Origin: Nostoc sp. FACHB-973
Lineage (GTDB): Bacteria; Cyanobacteriota; Cyanobacteriia; Cyanobacteriales; Nostocaceae
NCBI RefSeq assembly: GCF_014698115.1
Contig: NZ_JACJSJ010000058.1
Location: 1-51,144, forward strand
Length of the DNA: 51,144 nucleotides
Direction: 5' to 3'
Part shown: positions 17,920 to 25,930 of the stretch, piece by piece
Layout of the letters: the number at the start of each line of letters is the position of its first letter
How positions within the stretch are numbered: the first letter of the stretch is position 1
Made by a program: the position numbers and the translations under genes
The notes under the pieces: model-generated
The model's input: only the letters and a program-made list of their open reading frames with translations
Databases searched by the model: none
Told to the model about the DNA's origin: nothing

Positions 17920-18525
17920 ATGAATCCACCAGAAGAATACATGAATCATAATTCATTGAATCTAGAACAACAAGGATCGAATTCAGCAATAAATGATCTG
18001 CAATTTAGTCATAGCATTAGCGAAAGTAGAAATTTAGATAAAGTTAGAGAAATTCTTATTGGCAATCACATCAGAGATATCGAAAAAAGATTTACCCGCC
18101 TAGAAGAACGATTAATTCAAGAAGTTGGTAGCGTGCGGGATGAGACTAAAAAACGCCTAGATTCTTTAGAAAATTATGTCAAACAAGAAGTTGATTCCTT
18201 AACACAGCGCCTAAAAAATGAGCAGACAGAACGTGATGAGCAGGTCAGAGCGGTTGCAGAAGAAAATAAAAGTATAACTATAACTTTAGAAAAGAAGTTT
18301 ACTCAATTTGATGAACAAACTACGAATACACAACGAGAGTTACGTGAGCAAATTCTCAAACAATCGAAAAGCTTACAAGATGATATTCAAAAAAAATCTG
18401 AGGAAATTTTAGCTTTACTAGATCGTGAAGCTCAAGAGCTTCGCAGGGAGAAAACTGATCGTTCTAATCTTGCGGCTATGTTTACAGAATTAGCTGTCCG
18501 CTTGAACGCAGAAAACAAGTCTTAA
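17920..18525 (+). CDS. Coiled-coil protein of GTPase/OmpA module
   Basis: 201 residues, highly charged, with heptad-like patterning from about residue 45 to 190 (DIEKRFTRLEERLIQEVGS, KKRLDSLENYVKQEVDSL, LREQILKQSKSLQDDIQ). No signal peptide or membrane segment is visible, so a long cytoplasmic coiled coil is expected. It is not a family I can name by function. It is the first gene of a same-strand set: coiled coil, OmpA-domain protein, Ras-like GTPase, PAS-like protein, histidine kinase. It might serve as a scaffold or polymerising partner of the GTPase; this is inference from context only. Confidence 0.75.
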   Translation: MNPPEEYMNHNSLNLEQQGSNSAINDLQFSHSISESRNLDKVREILIGNHIRDIEKRFTRLEERLIQEVGSVRDETKKRLDSLENYVKQEVDSLTQRLKNEQTERDEQVRAVAEENKSITITLEKKFTQFDEQTTNTQRELREQILKQSKSLQDDIQKKSEEILALLDREAQELRREKTDRSNLAAMFTELAVRLNAENKS

Positions 18526-18631
18526 ACTCAAAATTAGGAAGTAAAAAGTAGATTATTTTAGCATCAGCTTAGTTATCCTATTAACAACAGAATGTTACTT
18601 CATAATAATTGTGAATTTGGAGATTTTGGTA

Positions 18632-20419
18632 ATGAATGATTCTTCGATAAACCAAATACCAAAAGTATCTCCTGAACGTTTGAACAGGAACAGCCAAACC
18701 TCCGAAATCAAGGATGAATTAACTATACTCCGTAGTTTGCTGCTGGATATTGAGCCGACTAAACTTGAAAGATTTTATGAGCGACTAGAAAACCCTGAAA
18801 TTCAACCAGAAGATATTAGCGACATGCTTCCAGAAGCTGTAATTCTGCGCTCAAAGCAAGATAAACAACTTGGAGAAGTAATGGTGTCAACTGTTGAAGA
18901 AGCCATTCAAGTTTCTGTTAAACAAGACCATAATGTGCTTGCAGATGCATTATTTCCAGTTATTGGGCCAGCTACTCGTAAGGCAATTTCTACAGCTCTT
19001 GAGCAAATGACTCAATCTCTGAATCAAACCCTAGAACATAGCTTGTCTCCACAAAGTTTTCAGTGGAGATTAGAAGCCCAACGCACAGGAAAATCATTTG
19101 CCGAAATTGTGCTGCTACGGACGCTAGTTTACCGAGTGGAACAAATATTTCTGATTCATAAAGAATCTGGATTATTACTTCAACATTTAGTAACAAAGCA
19201 GGTTGCGATTCAAGATCCAGATTTAGTAGCTGCTATGTTGACAGCTATCCAAGATTTTATCAAAGATTCGTTTAATGTCCAAAAAGGAGATGGGATCAAA
19301 AGTTTACGCTTTGGAGAAGTCATAATTTGGATTGAAGAGGGACCACAAGCGTTAATAGCAGCGATGATTCGGGGAAATCCTCCCCAAGAATTAAGGTTAG
19401 TTTTACAAGAAGCAATCGAAAAAATTCATCTCAAGTTTAGTAGAGAAATTAAAAATTTTGCCGGAGATACAGAACCATTTGAGTTAAGTAAGCCCGATCT
19501 AGAAGCTTGCCTAGTAGTTCAATATAAATCTGCTGCTAAAAAAAATTATACTTATGCTTGGATTGTTTTAGGTGCAATGGCGATCGCTTGTGGAACTTGG
19601 GGCTTTTTTAGCATTCGAGAACAACTCCGCTGGCAAGCCTATCTCCAAAAACTCAACTCTCAGCCAGGAATTGTTGTGATTAACTCCAAGCAAAGTTTTG
19701 GTAAATACTTTATCTGGGGAATGCGCGATCCTTTAGCAGTAGATCCCAATACACTTATACAGCAAACAAATCTCAACCCCAAAACAGTAATCAGCCAATG
19801 GCAACCTTACTTGTCTTTGGAAGCACAATTTTCTACGAAAAGAGTTAAAGAATTGTTACGTCCGCCCACAAGTGTATCACTACAAGTTGATAAAAACGGT
19901 ATTCTACACATCACAGGTTATGCATCTCGTCAATGGATTTTAGACGCACGGAAATTATGGCATTTTATTCCCGGCATTACTCAAATTCAGGATAAAAATA
20001 TTGTAGAAATAGAACTTAGTCAATTAGAGTTATATAAAAAACAAATAGAACAAAAAATATTGTTTTTTGTAGAAGGAACTGATGAACTGAATTCTGGTGA
20101 AGTTACCAAGCTACGTAATTTAACCCTATCAACACGCAAGTTTCTAGACATTGCTAAGTATTTGGATAAAAAGGTGCAAATTAAAATAATTGGACATACT
20201 AATAGTACCGGAACAGAGCAAACAAATATGCTCCTCAGTCAAGCCCGCGCTGATAAAATTCTATCTTATTTAAAATCCCAAGGAATCAATACAAAACAAC
20301 TTAAAGCAATAGGTGTAAGTTCTAGCCAACCTTTCAAGCCACAAGTAACATCAGAATCTCAAAATATTAGTAGCCGTCGAGTATCTTTTAAAGTATTTAT
20401 AGCTGATCAGTCTGACTAA
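18632..20419 (+). CDS. Single-pass membrane protein with C-terminal OmpA domain
   Basis: About 595 residues. A helical N-terminal region (~1-300) shows no signal peptide. A transmembrane segment (TYAWIVLGAMAIACGTWGFF) lies near residues 306-326. A BON-like stretch follows (VSLQVDKNGILHITGYASRQWILDARKLW, ~415-445), then a C-terminal OmpA/MotB domain (IKIIGHTNSTG...NMLLSQARADKILSYLKSQGI) that would bind peptidoglycan. The usual Asp of GHTD is Asn here. The layout resembles an inner-membrane protein with a large cytoplasmic head and a periplasmic wall-binding tail. ATG 18632 is preferred over GTG 18611, since GGAG lies 9 bases upstream. The next gene, a Ras-like GTPase, follows after 14 bases. 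Confidence 0.85.
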   Translation: MNDSSINQIPKVSPERLNRNSQTSEIKDELTILRSLLLDIEPTKLERFYERLENPEIQPEDISDMLPEAVILRSKQDKQLGEVMVSTVEEAIQVSVKQDHNVLADALFPVIGPATRKAISTALEQMTQSLNQTLEHSLSPQSFQWRLEAQRTGKSFAEIVLLRTLVYRVEQIFLIHKESGLLLQHLVTKQVAIQDPDLVAAMLTAIQDFIKDSFNVQKGDGIKSLRFGEVIIWIEEGPQALIAAMIRGNPPQELRLVLQEAIEKIHLKFSREIKNFAGDTEPFELSKPDLEACLVVQYKSAAKKNYTYAWIVLGAMAIACGTWGFFSIREQLRWQAYLQKLNSQPGIVVINSKQSFGKYFIWGMRDPLAVDPNTLIQQTNLNPKTVISQWQPYLSLEAQFSTKRVKELLRPPTSVSLQVDKNGILHITGYASRQWILDARKLWHFIPGITQIQDKNIVEIELSQLELYKKQIEQKILFFVEGTDELNSGEVTKLRNLTLSTRKFLDIAKYLDKKVQIKIIGHTNSTGTEQTNMLLSQARADKILSYLKSQGINTKQLKAIGVSSSQPFKPQVTSESQNISSRRVSFKVFIADQSD

Positions 20420-20433
20420 ATTTATATCATTTT

Positions 20434-20934
20434 ATGATTCTCCAGAAAAAAATTTGTATGATAGGTGCATTTGCTACAGGTAAAACTAGTTTAATATCGA
20501 GGTTTGTCCACAGTATTTTTTCTGAAAAATACCATACTACTGTGGGTGTAAAGATTGATAAAAAAATTCTAGATATTGAAGAAAATAAGTTAAATCTTAT
20601 CCTTTGGGATCTCTATGGAGAAGACGAATTTCAGAAAATACGAATGTCTTATTTACGGGGTTGTGCTGGTTATTTATTAGTTGTAGATGGTACAAGACGT
20701 AATACTTTAGAAAAAGCTTTTGATCTACAAACAAGAGTAGAAGATGCCATTGGTAAGGTTCCATTTATTTTGGTGATGAACAAATGGGACATTACAGATG
20801 AATGGGAAATTGAACCTGCTGAAATAGATGATGTTATCGAAAAGGGTTGGACTGTGATTAAAACAAGTGCCAAAAATGGACTCGGTGTAGAAGAAATTTT
20901 TCAAACTCTTGCTAAGAAAATCTTGGATTGCTAA
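20434..20934 (+). CDS. Ras/Rab-like small GTPase
   Basis: 166 residues with the G boxes of Ras-like GTPases: P-loop GAFATGKTS (11-19), switch I TTVGVK, G3 WDLYGED (Asp59-Gly62), G4 NKWD (Asn116) and G5 TSAK (Ser145). In Ras and Rab the residue after DxxG is the catalytic Gln; here it is Glu63 (verified in codons: gga gaa gac). Prokaryotic relatives such as MglA set cell polarity, often with a partner GAP. The gene sits 14 bases after an OmpA-domain gene, and its stop codon directly abuts the ATG of the PAS-like gene. It is probably a cytosolic switch for the module. Confidence 0.9.
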   Translation: MILQKKICMIGAFATGKTSLISRFVHSIFSEKYHTTVGVKIDKKILDIEENKLNLILWDLYGEDEFQKIRMSYLRGCAGYLLVVDGTRRNTLEKAFDLQTRVEDAIGKVPFILVMNKWDITDEWEIEPAEIDDVIEKGWTVIKTSAKNGLGVEEIFQTLAKKILDC

Positions 20935-21324
20935 ATGCTAGATGTCCCTACTTCTGTGATTACCTATCTTCTCAATTTTCTCACAACAGAACGTTCTCTT
21001 GCCTATCTGTTGGTGAATAAAGATGGTAGCCTATTGGATTGGGGAGGTAAGTTAGCAGAATATGGAATTACTAACCTTAGTAAAGGAGAAAATATCAAAG
21101 AGCAAGTTTGTTTTCTGGAAGGGTTACTACCATTAGATGATAATTCCTTATTTCTGCCATTTATCAAAACAGAGTATGGCAGTTGTGCAGACGTTCATAT
21201 ATTCCCTACAAAGGAAGGAGATTGGGTATTGCTGTTAGATAGTAGCTGCGATGAAAAGCACCTCTTCGCTACTCAACAAAAAGCTAATGAGTTTATTCTT
21301 TTACAAGAAAAATTAAATAAATAA
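20935..21324 (+). CDS. Small PAS-like sensor or GTPase partner
   Basis: 129 residues, soluble, with the order of a PAS-like fold: LAYLLVNKDGSLLDWGGKLAEYGI, then NIKEQVCFLEGLLPLDDNSLFLPFIKTEYG, then CADVHIFPTKEGDWVLLLDSS. From memory this block resembles a region found in front of cyanobacterial cyclases and kinases. The start codon directly follows the GTPase stop codon (TAA ATG), so translation is likely coupled and a complex is plausible. By context it could be a GTPase regulator like MglB, but it does not show a roadblock pattern that I recognise. Confidence 0.7.
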   Translation: MLDVPTSVITYLLNFLTTERSLAYLLVNKDGSLLDWGGKLAEYGITNLSKGENIKEQVCFLEGLLPLDDNSLFLPFIKTEYGSCADVHIFPTKEGDWVLLLDSSCDEKHLFATQQKANEFILLQEKLNK

Positions 21325-21386
21325 CTATTAAATAACTATATTATTTAGCTGCAATCAAAATTAATTAATTATCCAAAAATTAAATT

Positions 21387-22499
21387 ATGAATACATCTAT
21401 TATAAATGATGTGCTGGGTGCTTTAAACATTCTAACTTTAGAGTATATTAACGCAGGTTTGTTTAAAATTATTGGTAATACACCTGATTGGTTAAATCAA
21501 GTTTGTCATAAGAAATTAATCTCAGGAATGAACATATCAATACCACAGGAAAAATTTTGTTTTTTAAAAAATTTTTTAATTGATGCTGAAGAATTTTGGA
21601 TGAATAATAGTGGTAAAAAACTCAGTTCAGGTTTGTGGACTGAAATAGATAGAACTGGACAAGAATATCAATTTGAAGCTTATGCAATTTTTGTGAATAA
21701 CAGAAAAATTTTATTGATTGAGCTATTAGAAGAGACTTATGAAGATAAGCAATATCTTATACAAAAAGGTAGAGAATATCAATTAATCTATCATCAATTG
21801 CTCAAAGATAATCAAAAAAAAGATGTTTTGCTCCATTGTATTATGCATGATATAGCAGGACAACTAAGTGCTATCAATGGTTGTTTATCACTACTAGAAT
21901 TTGAAAAATTAACACCTAAAGGTAAAGACTACTTAGAAATTGGAATGCAGCAGTGTTTAAAGCAAGAGATGTTAATTAAGGATATTTTAGATATTTTTTC
22001 TCATGAAGTAATTTTACTAGAAAATTTTCATGTTGATATTCAGGATACACCAAATATTGTAACTTGTATACAAGAAGTAATTGAGTTTTTAAAGCCTACT
22101 TTTTACCTGAAAAATATACAGTTAGAGCTTGATAAGCAAATTGACATGACAATAGACTGGACAGTTATTGGAGAAAAATCTCGTTTGGATAGAGTGATTT
22201 CTAATTTAGTAGAAAATGCTTATCGTTACAGTTTTCAAGATTCTACTGTAACTATTAGTCTCCAACTTGATGGAGAATATGTTTTAGTTAATGTAGACGA
22301 TCGCGGTTCCGGCGTACCACCAGAAATGGTCAAAAATTTATTTCAAAAATTTTCCCAAGGCAAAGATAAATCAGGCAAAGCAGGTTTAGGTCTTTATTTT
22401 TGTAAAATCACACTAGAACGTTGGGGAGGTAGTATTGGTTATTTACCCCGTCCCGAAGGTGGTTCTAGATTTTGGTTCCGCTTGCCAAGGAGGGGATGA
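21387..22499 (+). CDS. Sensor histidine kinase with PAS-like N-terminus
   Basis: 370 residues. Residues ~1-130 look PAS-like (IIGNTPDWLNQV, LSSGLWTEIDRTGQEYQFEAYAIFVNNRKILLIELLE). The H-box is LLHCIMHDIAGQLSAI with His154, of the HDI subtype. The N-box is VISNLVENAYRYS, G1 is VDDRGSGVP and G2 is GKAGLGLYFCKITLERWGG, so both halves look active. No membrane segment is present, so it is a cytosolic kinase, perhaps tied to the membrane through the OmpA-domain protein. No response regulator lies in the module; the target must be elsewhere. It is 62 bases after the PAS-like gene. Confidence 0.9.
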   Translation: MNTSIINDVLGALNILTLEYINAGLFKIIGNTPDWLNQVCHKKLISGMNISIPQEKFCFLKNFLIDAEEFWMNNSGKKLSSGLWTEIDRTGQEYQFEAYAIFVNNRKILLIELLEETYEDKQYLIQKGREYQLIYHQLLKDNQKKDVLLHCIMHDIAGQLSAINGCLSLLEFEKLTPKGKDYLEIGMQQCLKQEMLIKDILDIFSHEVILLENFHVDIQDTPNIVTCIQEVIEFLKPTFYLKNIQLELDKQIDMTIDWTVIGEKSRLDRVISNLVENAYRYSFQDSTVTISLQLDGEYVLVNVDDRGSGVPPEMVKNLFQKFSQGKDKSGKAGLGLYFCKITLERWGGSIGYLPRPEGGSRFWFRLPRRG

Positions 22500-22600
22500 G
22501 GAGGCAGGGGAGGCAGGGGAGGCAGGGGGAGATTATAAAAAAGCTTCCCACCCCTCCCACACTCGCAATGCCCCATGCCCCATGCCCCATGCCCAATGCT
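22499..22600. repeat. Two tandem repeat tracts between kinase and chrA
   Basis: A GAGGCAGGG-type nonamer repeat (about 22499-22530) and three to four copies of GCCCCAT (about 22570-22597) fill the gap between the convergent genes. No clean hairpin terminator is seen. Confidence 0.7.
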
Positions 22601-23786
22601 ACATACGTGAGGCAAGTCCGATCGCTCCTCCTGCTAGCACTAACCAAGCAGAATTGATTTTAAATCGGAACACAGCGATCGCACTCACAATCGCCATAGT
22701 AATTGTCAACCAATCCACCAGTGCAGCTTGTCCTAATGTGTAGGTAACTCCTGCCATTAATCCCAGAGAAGCCGCATTCACACCATCCAAAAATCCACTT
22801 GCCCAAGGAGATTGACGCAACTTAGAAACCCAAGGATTAACTACCCACACCAGTACAAAAGCTGGTAAAAAAATACCGATTGTACCAGCGATCGCCCCGG
22901 CATTTCCTGCTAGCAAATAGCCAATAAATGTTGCAGTGGTGAAAACAGGCCCCGGTGTAAATTGCCCGATCGCCACCGCATCTAAAAGCTGCTGTGAGGT
23001 AAGCCAGTGGTTGCGTTCGACTAATTCCCGTTGTAGAAATGCCAGCAACACGTAACCACTACCATAGAGAACACACCCAATTTTGAGAAAGAAGAAAAAG
23101 ACATTAATCCAACTAACTGATGTGACTGCTGCTGTACTACCAACTTGAGCCAGAACACCTGAAAAGGGCAATAGGAATGCTCCCGTTATACGTCCTCTGC
23201 TTTGCCAATTCTTCAGCAGCATAACAGCAATACCTAGCAAAATCAGCACCAAAATTTCATTCAATCCAGCAAAATAGGCGGCGATTGCGGCCACCCCTGC
23301 AATAATTGTTGGTGCATCTTTGGCTGCCTTTTTACCCAAATTCCACACAGCCTGAAGCACGACAGCAATAATTACAGGCTTAATTCCATAAAGCAGCCAT
23401 TCCACTTGGGGAACAGTTTGATAGCGGCCATAAATGACGGCTAATCCCCAAACGATGAGCATCGCAGGCAAAATAAAGCAACTTCCCGCAACCAGTAAAC
23501 CGCGCCATCCGGCTCGTTCGTAGCCGATGTGAATTGCTAATTCCGTTGAGTTGGGACCTGGAATCAAATTCGTAATGCCCAGTAAATCTAGCAGTTTTTC
23601 CCGGCTCATCCACTGACGGCGATTCACCACTTCATTGTCCATCATGGCGATGTGGGCAGCGGGACCACCAAAGGCGATCGCCCCCAATCGCAAAAACACC
23701 ATTGCCAGTTCCCTTAATCGCTGCTTCTGCTGTGTGGGAGTCAGAGCATTATCGGATTTCTGGATATCCTCAGCTTCCTGAGTCAC
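22599..23786 (-). CDS. chrA: Chromate transporter ChrA
   Basis: 395 residues with two homologous halves, each a CHR domain of about six membrane segments. Hallmarks are AFGGPAAHIAMMDNEVV with LGITNLIPGPNSTELAIHIGYERAG in the first half, and the matching VAIGQFTPGPVFTTATFIGYLLAG in the second. ChrA proteins export chromate from the cytoplasm; some may use sulfate or related anions. It is full length for the two-domain form. The GTG at 23786 is preceded by AGGAAAA. It is divergent from the DUF442 gene, and a palindrome lies in the shared promoter region. Confidence 0.92.
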   Translation of the reverse strand: MTQEAEDIQKSDNALTPTQQKQRLRELAMVFLRLGAIAFGGPAAHIAMMDNEVVNRRQWMSREKLLDLLGITNLIPGPNSTELAIHIGYERAGWRGLLVAGSCFILPAMLIVWGLAVIYGRYQTVPQVEWLLYGIKPVIIAVVLQAVWNLGKKAAKDAPTIIAGVAAIAAYFAGLNEILVLILLGIAVMLLKNWQSRGRITGAFLLPFSGVLAQVGSTAAVTSVSWINVFFFFLKIGCVLYGSGYVLLAFLQRELVERNHWLTSQQLLDAVAIGQFTPGPVFTTATFIGYLLAGNAGAIAGTIGIFLPAFVLVWVVNPWVSKLRQSPWASGFLDGVNAASLGLMAGVTYTLGQAALVDWLTITMAIVSAIAVFRFKINSAWLVLAGGAIGLASRM

Positions 23787-23824
23787 TGTGGTTTTCCTGA
23801 TTTAATGATGTTGACAGCATCAAT

Positions 23825-23841
23825 ATATCGAAATTCGATAT
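23825..23841. promoter_or_regulatory. 17-base palindrome, candidate operator
   Basis: ATATCGAAATTCGATAT is a perfect palindrome around a central base, in the 142-base region between the divergent chrA and DUF442 genes. ATCGAAA repeats right after it. PadR-family operators commonly show ATAT...ATAT dyads, and a PadR gene lies about 1 kb away, so PadR control is plausible but untested. Confidence 0.45.
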
Positions 23842-23928
23842 CGAAAATCTATATACTGAGAAGTTAATCCATGTTACCATGCCATTGAATATAAAATACG
23901 GTAATACAATCGAGTTTATGGAGTATAT

Positions 23929-24354
23929 ATGAGTGATATTAAAAAGGTGAGCGATGAGTTTTCAGCCGGTGGACAGCCAACACCAGAGACGCTAAAACAA
24001 CTTGTTGAGCAGGGGTATAAGTCTGTGGTTAACTTGCGATCGCTCGATGAAACTGGAGTGTTAGCAGACGAACAGCAACAGGCTCAAGCGGTAGGACTTG
24101 AATATGTCAACGTTCCACTCAAGTCAACCCAAGCCAACGATAACTCCACTGCAAAAGTTCTCTCAGAACTACAGCAATTGCCGACTCCTGTATATTTTCA
24201 TTGTGGTGTAGGCGGACGAGCCAGCGCTTTAGCCCTCATTGCCTTTGCAACTCAACATCAGCTGAACCGCGAACAAGTTTTAGTAAAAGCCAAGGAACTT
24301 GACATCAATCCAGACCAAGCTCATCTCAAACAATTTTTGGAAAACCTCTCTTGA
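23929..24354 (+). CDS. DUF442 / phosphatase-like protein
   Basis: 141 residues of the DUF442 family, related to the N-terminal part of beta-lactamase-hydrolase-like (Blh) proteins and to dual-specificity phosphatases. Visible motifs are SAGGQPTPETLKQLVEQGYKSVVNLR near the start and HCGVGGRAS around Cys92, an HCx5R-type loop. In other bacteria this family goes with sulfide oxidation or persulfide handling. It is divergent from chrA. The substrate is unknown. The family is clear; the role is not. Confidence 0.85.
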   Translation: MSDIKKVSDEFSAGGQPTPETLKQLVEQGYKSVVNLRSLDETGVLADEQQQAQAVGLEYVNVPLKSTQANDNSTAKVLSELQQLPTPVYFHCGVGGRASALALIAFATQHQLNREQVLVKAKELDINPDQAHLKQFLENLS

Positions 24355-24861
24355 TCTGGGGACAGAACGCGCCTACGCTCATATTTTCCTCTCGACGAGA
24401 CGCTTCATATCATGTCCGGCTAATCACTTGTGATTAAAATCTCTCCGCGTCCAGCTGTGCATTGGTGTCAACTTAAGCCCTGGCGAATGGAATTCGCGGC
24501 TATACAGGCAAAGTCCGCCTTTCCTGCGGAACGCTACGCGAACGCGGACTAAGGTCAAATTAAGGTTTTTTAAACCCAGGTCGGTGGGTTTCGCCTCTGT
24601 AGACGCGGTTTCTAACCGCCCATTTCGCGTTAAGTTGACACCAATGACAGCTGTGCTACCCTACAACGTGGTCTATTTACCTGAAAATTGCTGTAACTGA
24701 ACTGTATTGCTTTAAAAAGGGCAAGGGCTGTTTCATTCCCTAAATAGCTTTAAAAATCAAGGGTTCTAGCGATTAAAAATTGATTGGTAAGGGCACAGCA
24801 ATGCTGTGCCCCTACTGTATGGTCTATTTAGTTGCAAAAGGCTGTAACTCAGCACTCATCA
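24355..24861. other. Non-coding repeat region between DUF442 and padR
   Basis: 507 bases without a gene. It carries a MITE (24461-24647), a lone MITE-end-like sequence GTAACTGAACTGTATTG (about 24691-24710), and a hairpin GGGCACAG/CTGTGCCC at about 24789-24811. Two related direct repeats begin GGTCTATTTA near 24670 and 24822. Confidence 0.65.
24461..24647. mobile_element. MITE with perfect 16-base terminal inverted repeats
   Basis: The left end ATTGGTGTCAACTTAA (24461-24476) is the exact reverse complement of the right end at 24630-24645. The element is flanked by CAGCTGTGC at 24452-24460 and at 24648-24656, a 9-base target duplication. At about 187 bases it has no coding capacity and must depend on a transposase elsewhere. 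Confidence 0.8.
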
Positions 24862-25185
24862 CTACTCCTCAAACAATTCGCCAAATAATTCCCGTACCTT
24901 TTCTTTGGCATCCTCTAACGTCATTTTTCCTAAATCGGTAGCTCGGTAGAGGCGTCGGTTCTGTCGCCCGGATCTTTCCTCGACTGAATATAGATATCCC
25001 TTACGCTCCATATCGTGCAGCATTGGGTAGAGTGTTCCTGCACTGAGTTTATAGCCGTGACGTGCCAATTCTTCAATAATGCCCAGCCCAAAAATTGGCT
25101 CCTGAACTGCATGATGCAGAATATGAAGTCGAATTAAGCTTGAGTAAAACTCTCTTCCATCCATTGGACAAGGCTTTTGCAACAC
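24862..25185 (-). CDS. PadR family transcriptional regulator
   Basis: 107 residues with the PadR winged-helix domain: FYSSLIRLHILHHAVQEPIFGLGIIEELARHGYKLSAGTLYPMLHDMERKGYL, then the wing RSGRQNRRLYRATDLGKMTLEDAKEKVRELFGEL. It is a short, single-domain PadR. Members repress nearby genes and respond to small molecules. The start is uncertain: GTG 25185 gives MLQKPCPMDG, while ATG 25164 gives MDGREF, and neither has a clear Shine-Dalgarno. Likely targets are itself and the chrA/DUF442 pair, whose shared promoter carries a fitting palindrome; this is inference. Confidence 0.88.
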   Translation of the reverse strand: MLQKPCPMDGREFYSSLIRLHILHHAVQEPIFGLGIIEELARHGYKLSAGTLYPMLHDMERKGYLYSVEERSGRQNRRLYRATDLGKMTLEDAKEKVRELFGELFEE

Positions 25186-25465
25186 TCATACCATTTTGAA
25201 TTTTAAATTTTGGATTTTGGATTGGGAATAGCTTTCTGAATCTAGGTTTTGTGAATCCATCTGTCGTAATGATTTTAGAAATTGGTATTAGAGTTTCATT
25301 TTCACCTATATCGGGCTGGTGTTGTCGGGTTTTCGTACAGATACCCTACACGGATGTCACCATCGACACTAAAGCGGGTAATTTTGCATGTACTTCATGA
25401 TACACAACGTTCCAGTAGCATCTATGCAATGACTTATGCTCAGGATAGAAAGTAAGCACACAATC

Positions 25466-25598
25466 CAATACAGTTCGGTTAAGGTTTTTTGATCAAAATC
25501 CTACATGACAAAGACGCGATAAATCGCCGTCTCTACAAAGAATTGATTGTTGTAGAGACGGCGATTTATCGCGTCTCTTTTTTAACCGAACAGTATTG
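25466..25598. mobile_element. MITE with nested inverted repeats and 10-base target duplication
   Basis: The ends are CAATACAGTTCGGTTAA and TTAACCGAACAGTATTG, a near-perfect terminal inverted repeat. Inner arms at 25512-25538 and 25550-25576 are a perfect 27-base inverted repeat, so nearly the whole element folds back. GCACACAATC occurs directly on both sides (25456-25465 and 25599-25608), an intact target duplication that suggests recent insertion. It has no coding capacity. Its ends match the copies at 11186, 11356 and 34579. Confidence 0.85.
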
Positions 25599-25685
25599 GC
25601 ACACAATCAGTGTACAGATTTTTTCCAAAATTCAATAGAAAGTCCATATAAAAATAACTACTTGTAGAGAATTTCGTAGATGTGA

Positions 25686-25757
25686 TTATGTCTTTTTATT
25701 TGTAGAAGCTACGCCAATTTGGCATGACTCAAACAACAAAACGGTGCTACAAAATTG
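25686..25757 (+). promoter_or_regulatory. Shared upstream element, copy B (second EPS block)
   Basis: This is the ungapped partner of 2577-2648, with identical TTATGTCTTTTTAT and TACGCCAATTTGGCATGAC cores and a conserved TGCTACAAA tail. The palindrome GCCAATTTGGC is at 25713-25723. It lies about 215 bases before the nucleotide-sugar dehydrogenase gene. Confidence 0.55.
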
Positions 25758-25930
25758 AGATGGGAATCAAAAAGAAACAATAGCTAATATTTGGAATCAG
25801 CTACAAACCATATTTGTTTGACAATTCTTTAATCTGGTTATTTTTCATCGTTTGCCTTTATTCAAAAGTATTTACAAATGACAAATAACAAATAACTAAT
25901 GACACATTCAGAATATACCCCTGTTGAGAT

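Larger units (their letters stand above)
25186..25930. other. Upstream region of the second EPS block
   Basis: 745 bases with no gene. It contains heptamer-like AT-rich repeats at 25196-25226 (TTTTGAATTTTAAATTTTGGA), a MITE with target duplication (25466-25598) and copy B of the shared EPS element (25686-25757). The promoter of the second block is expected downstream of the MITE. Confidence 0.65.

Noticed and set aside
20935..21324. MglB-type roadblock protein
   Set aside because: The residue pattern looks PAS-like and I could not recognise a roadblock motif; only the gene position recalls MglB.
22435..22743. Overlapping plus-strand frames at the kinase end
   Set aside because: They consist of the GAGGCAGGG and GCCCCAT repeats and antisense chrA.
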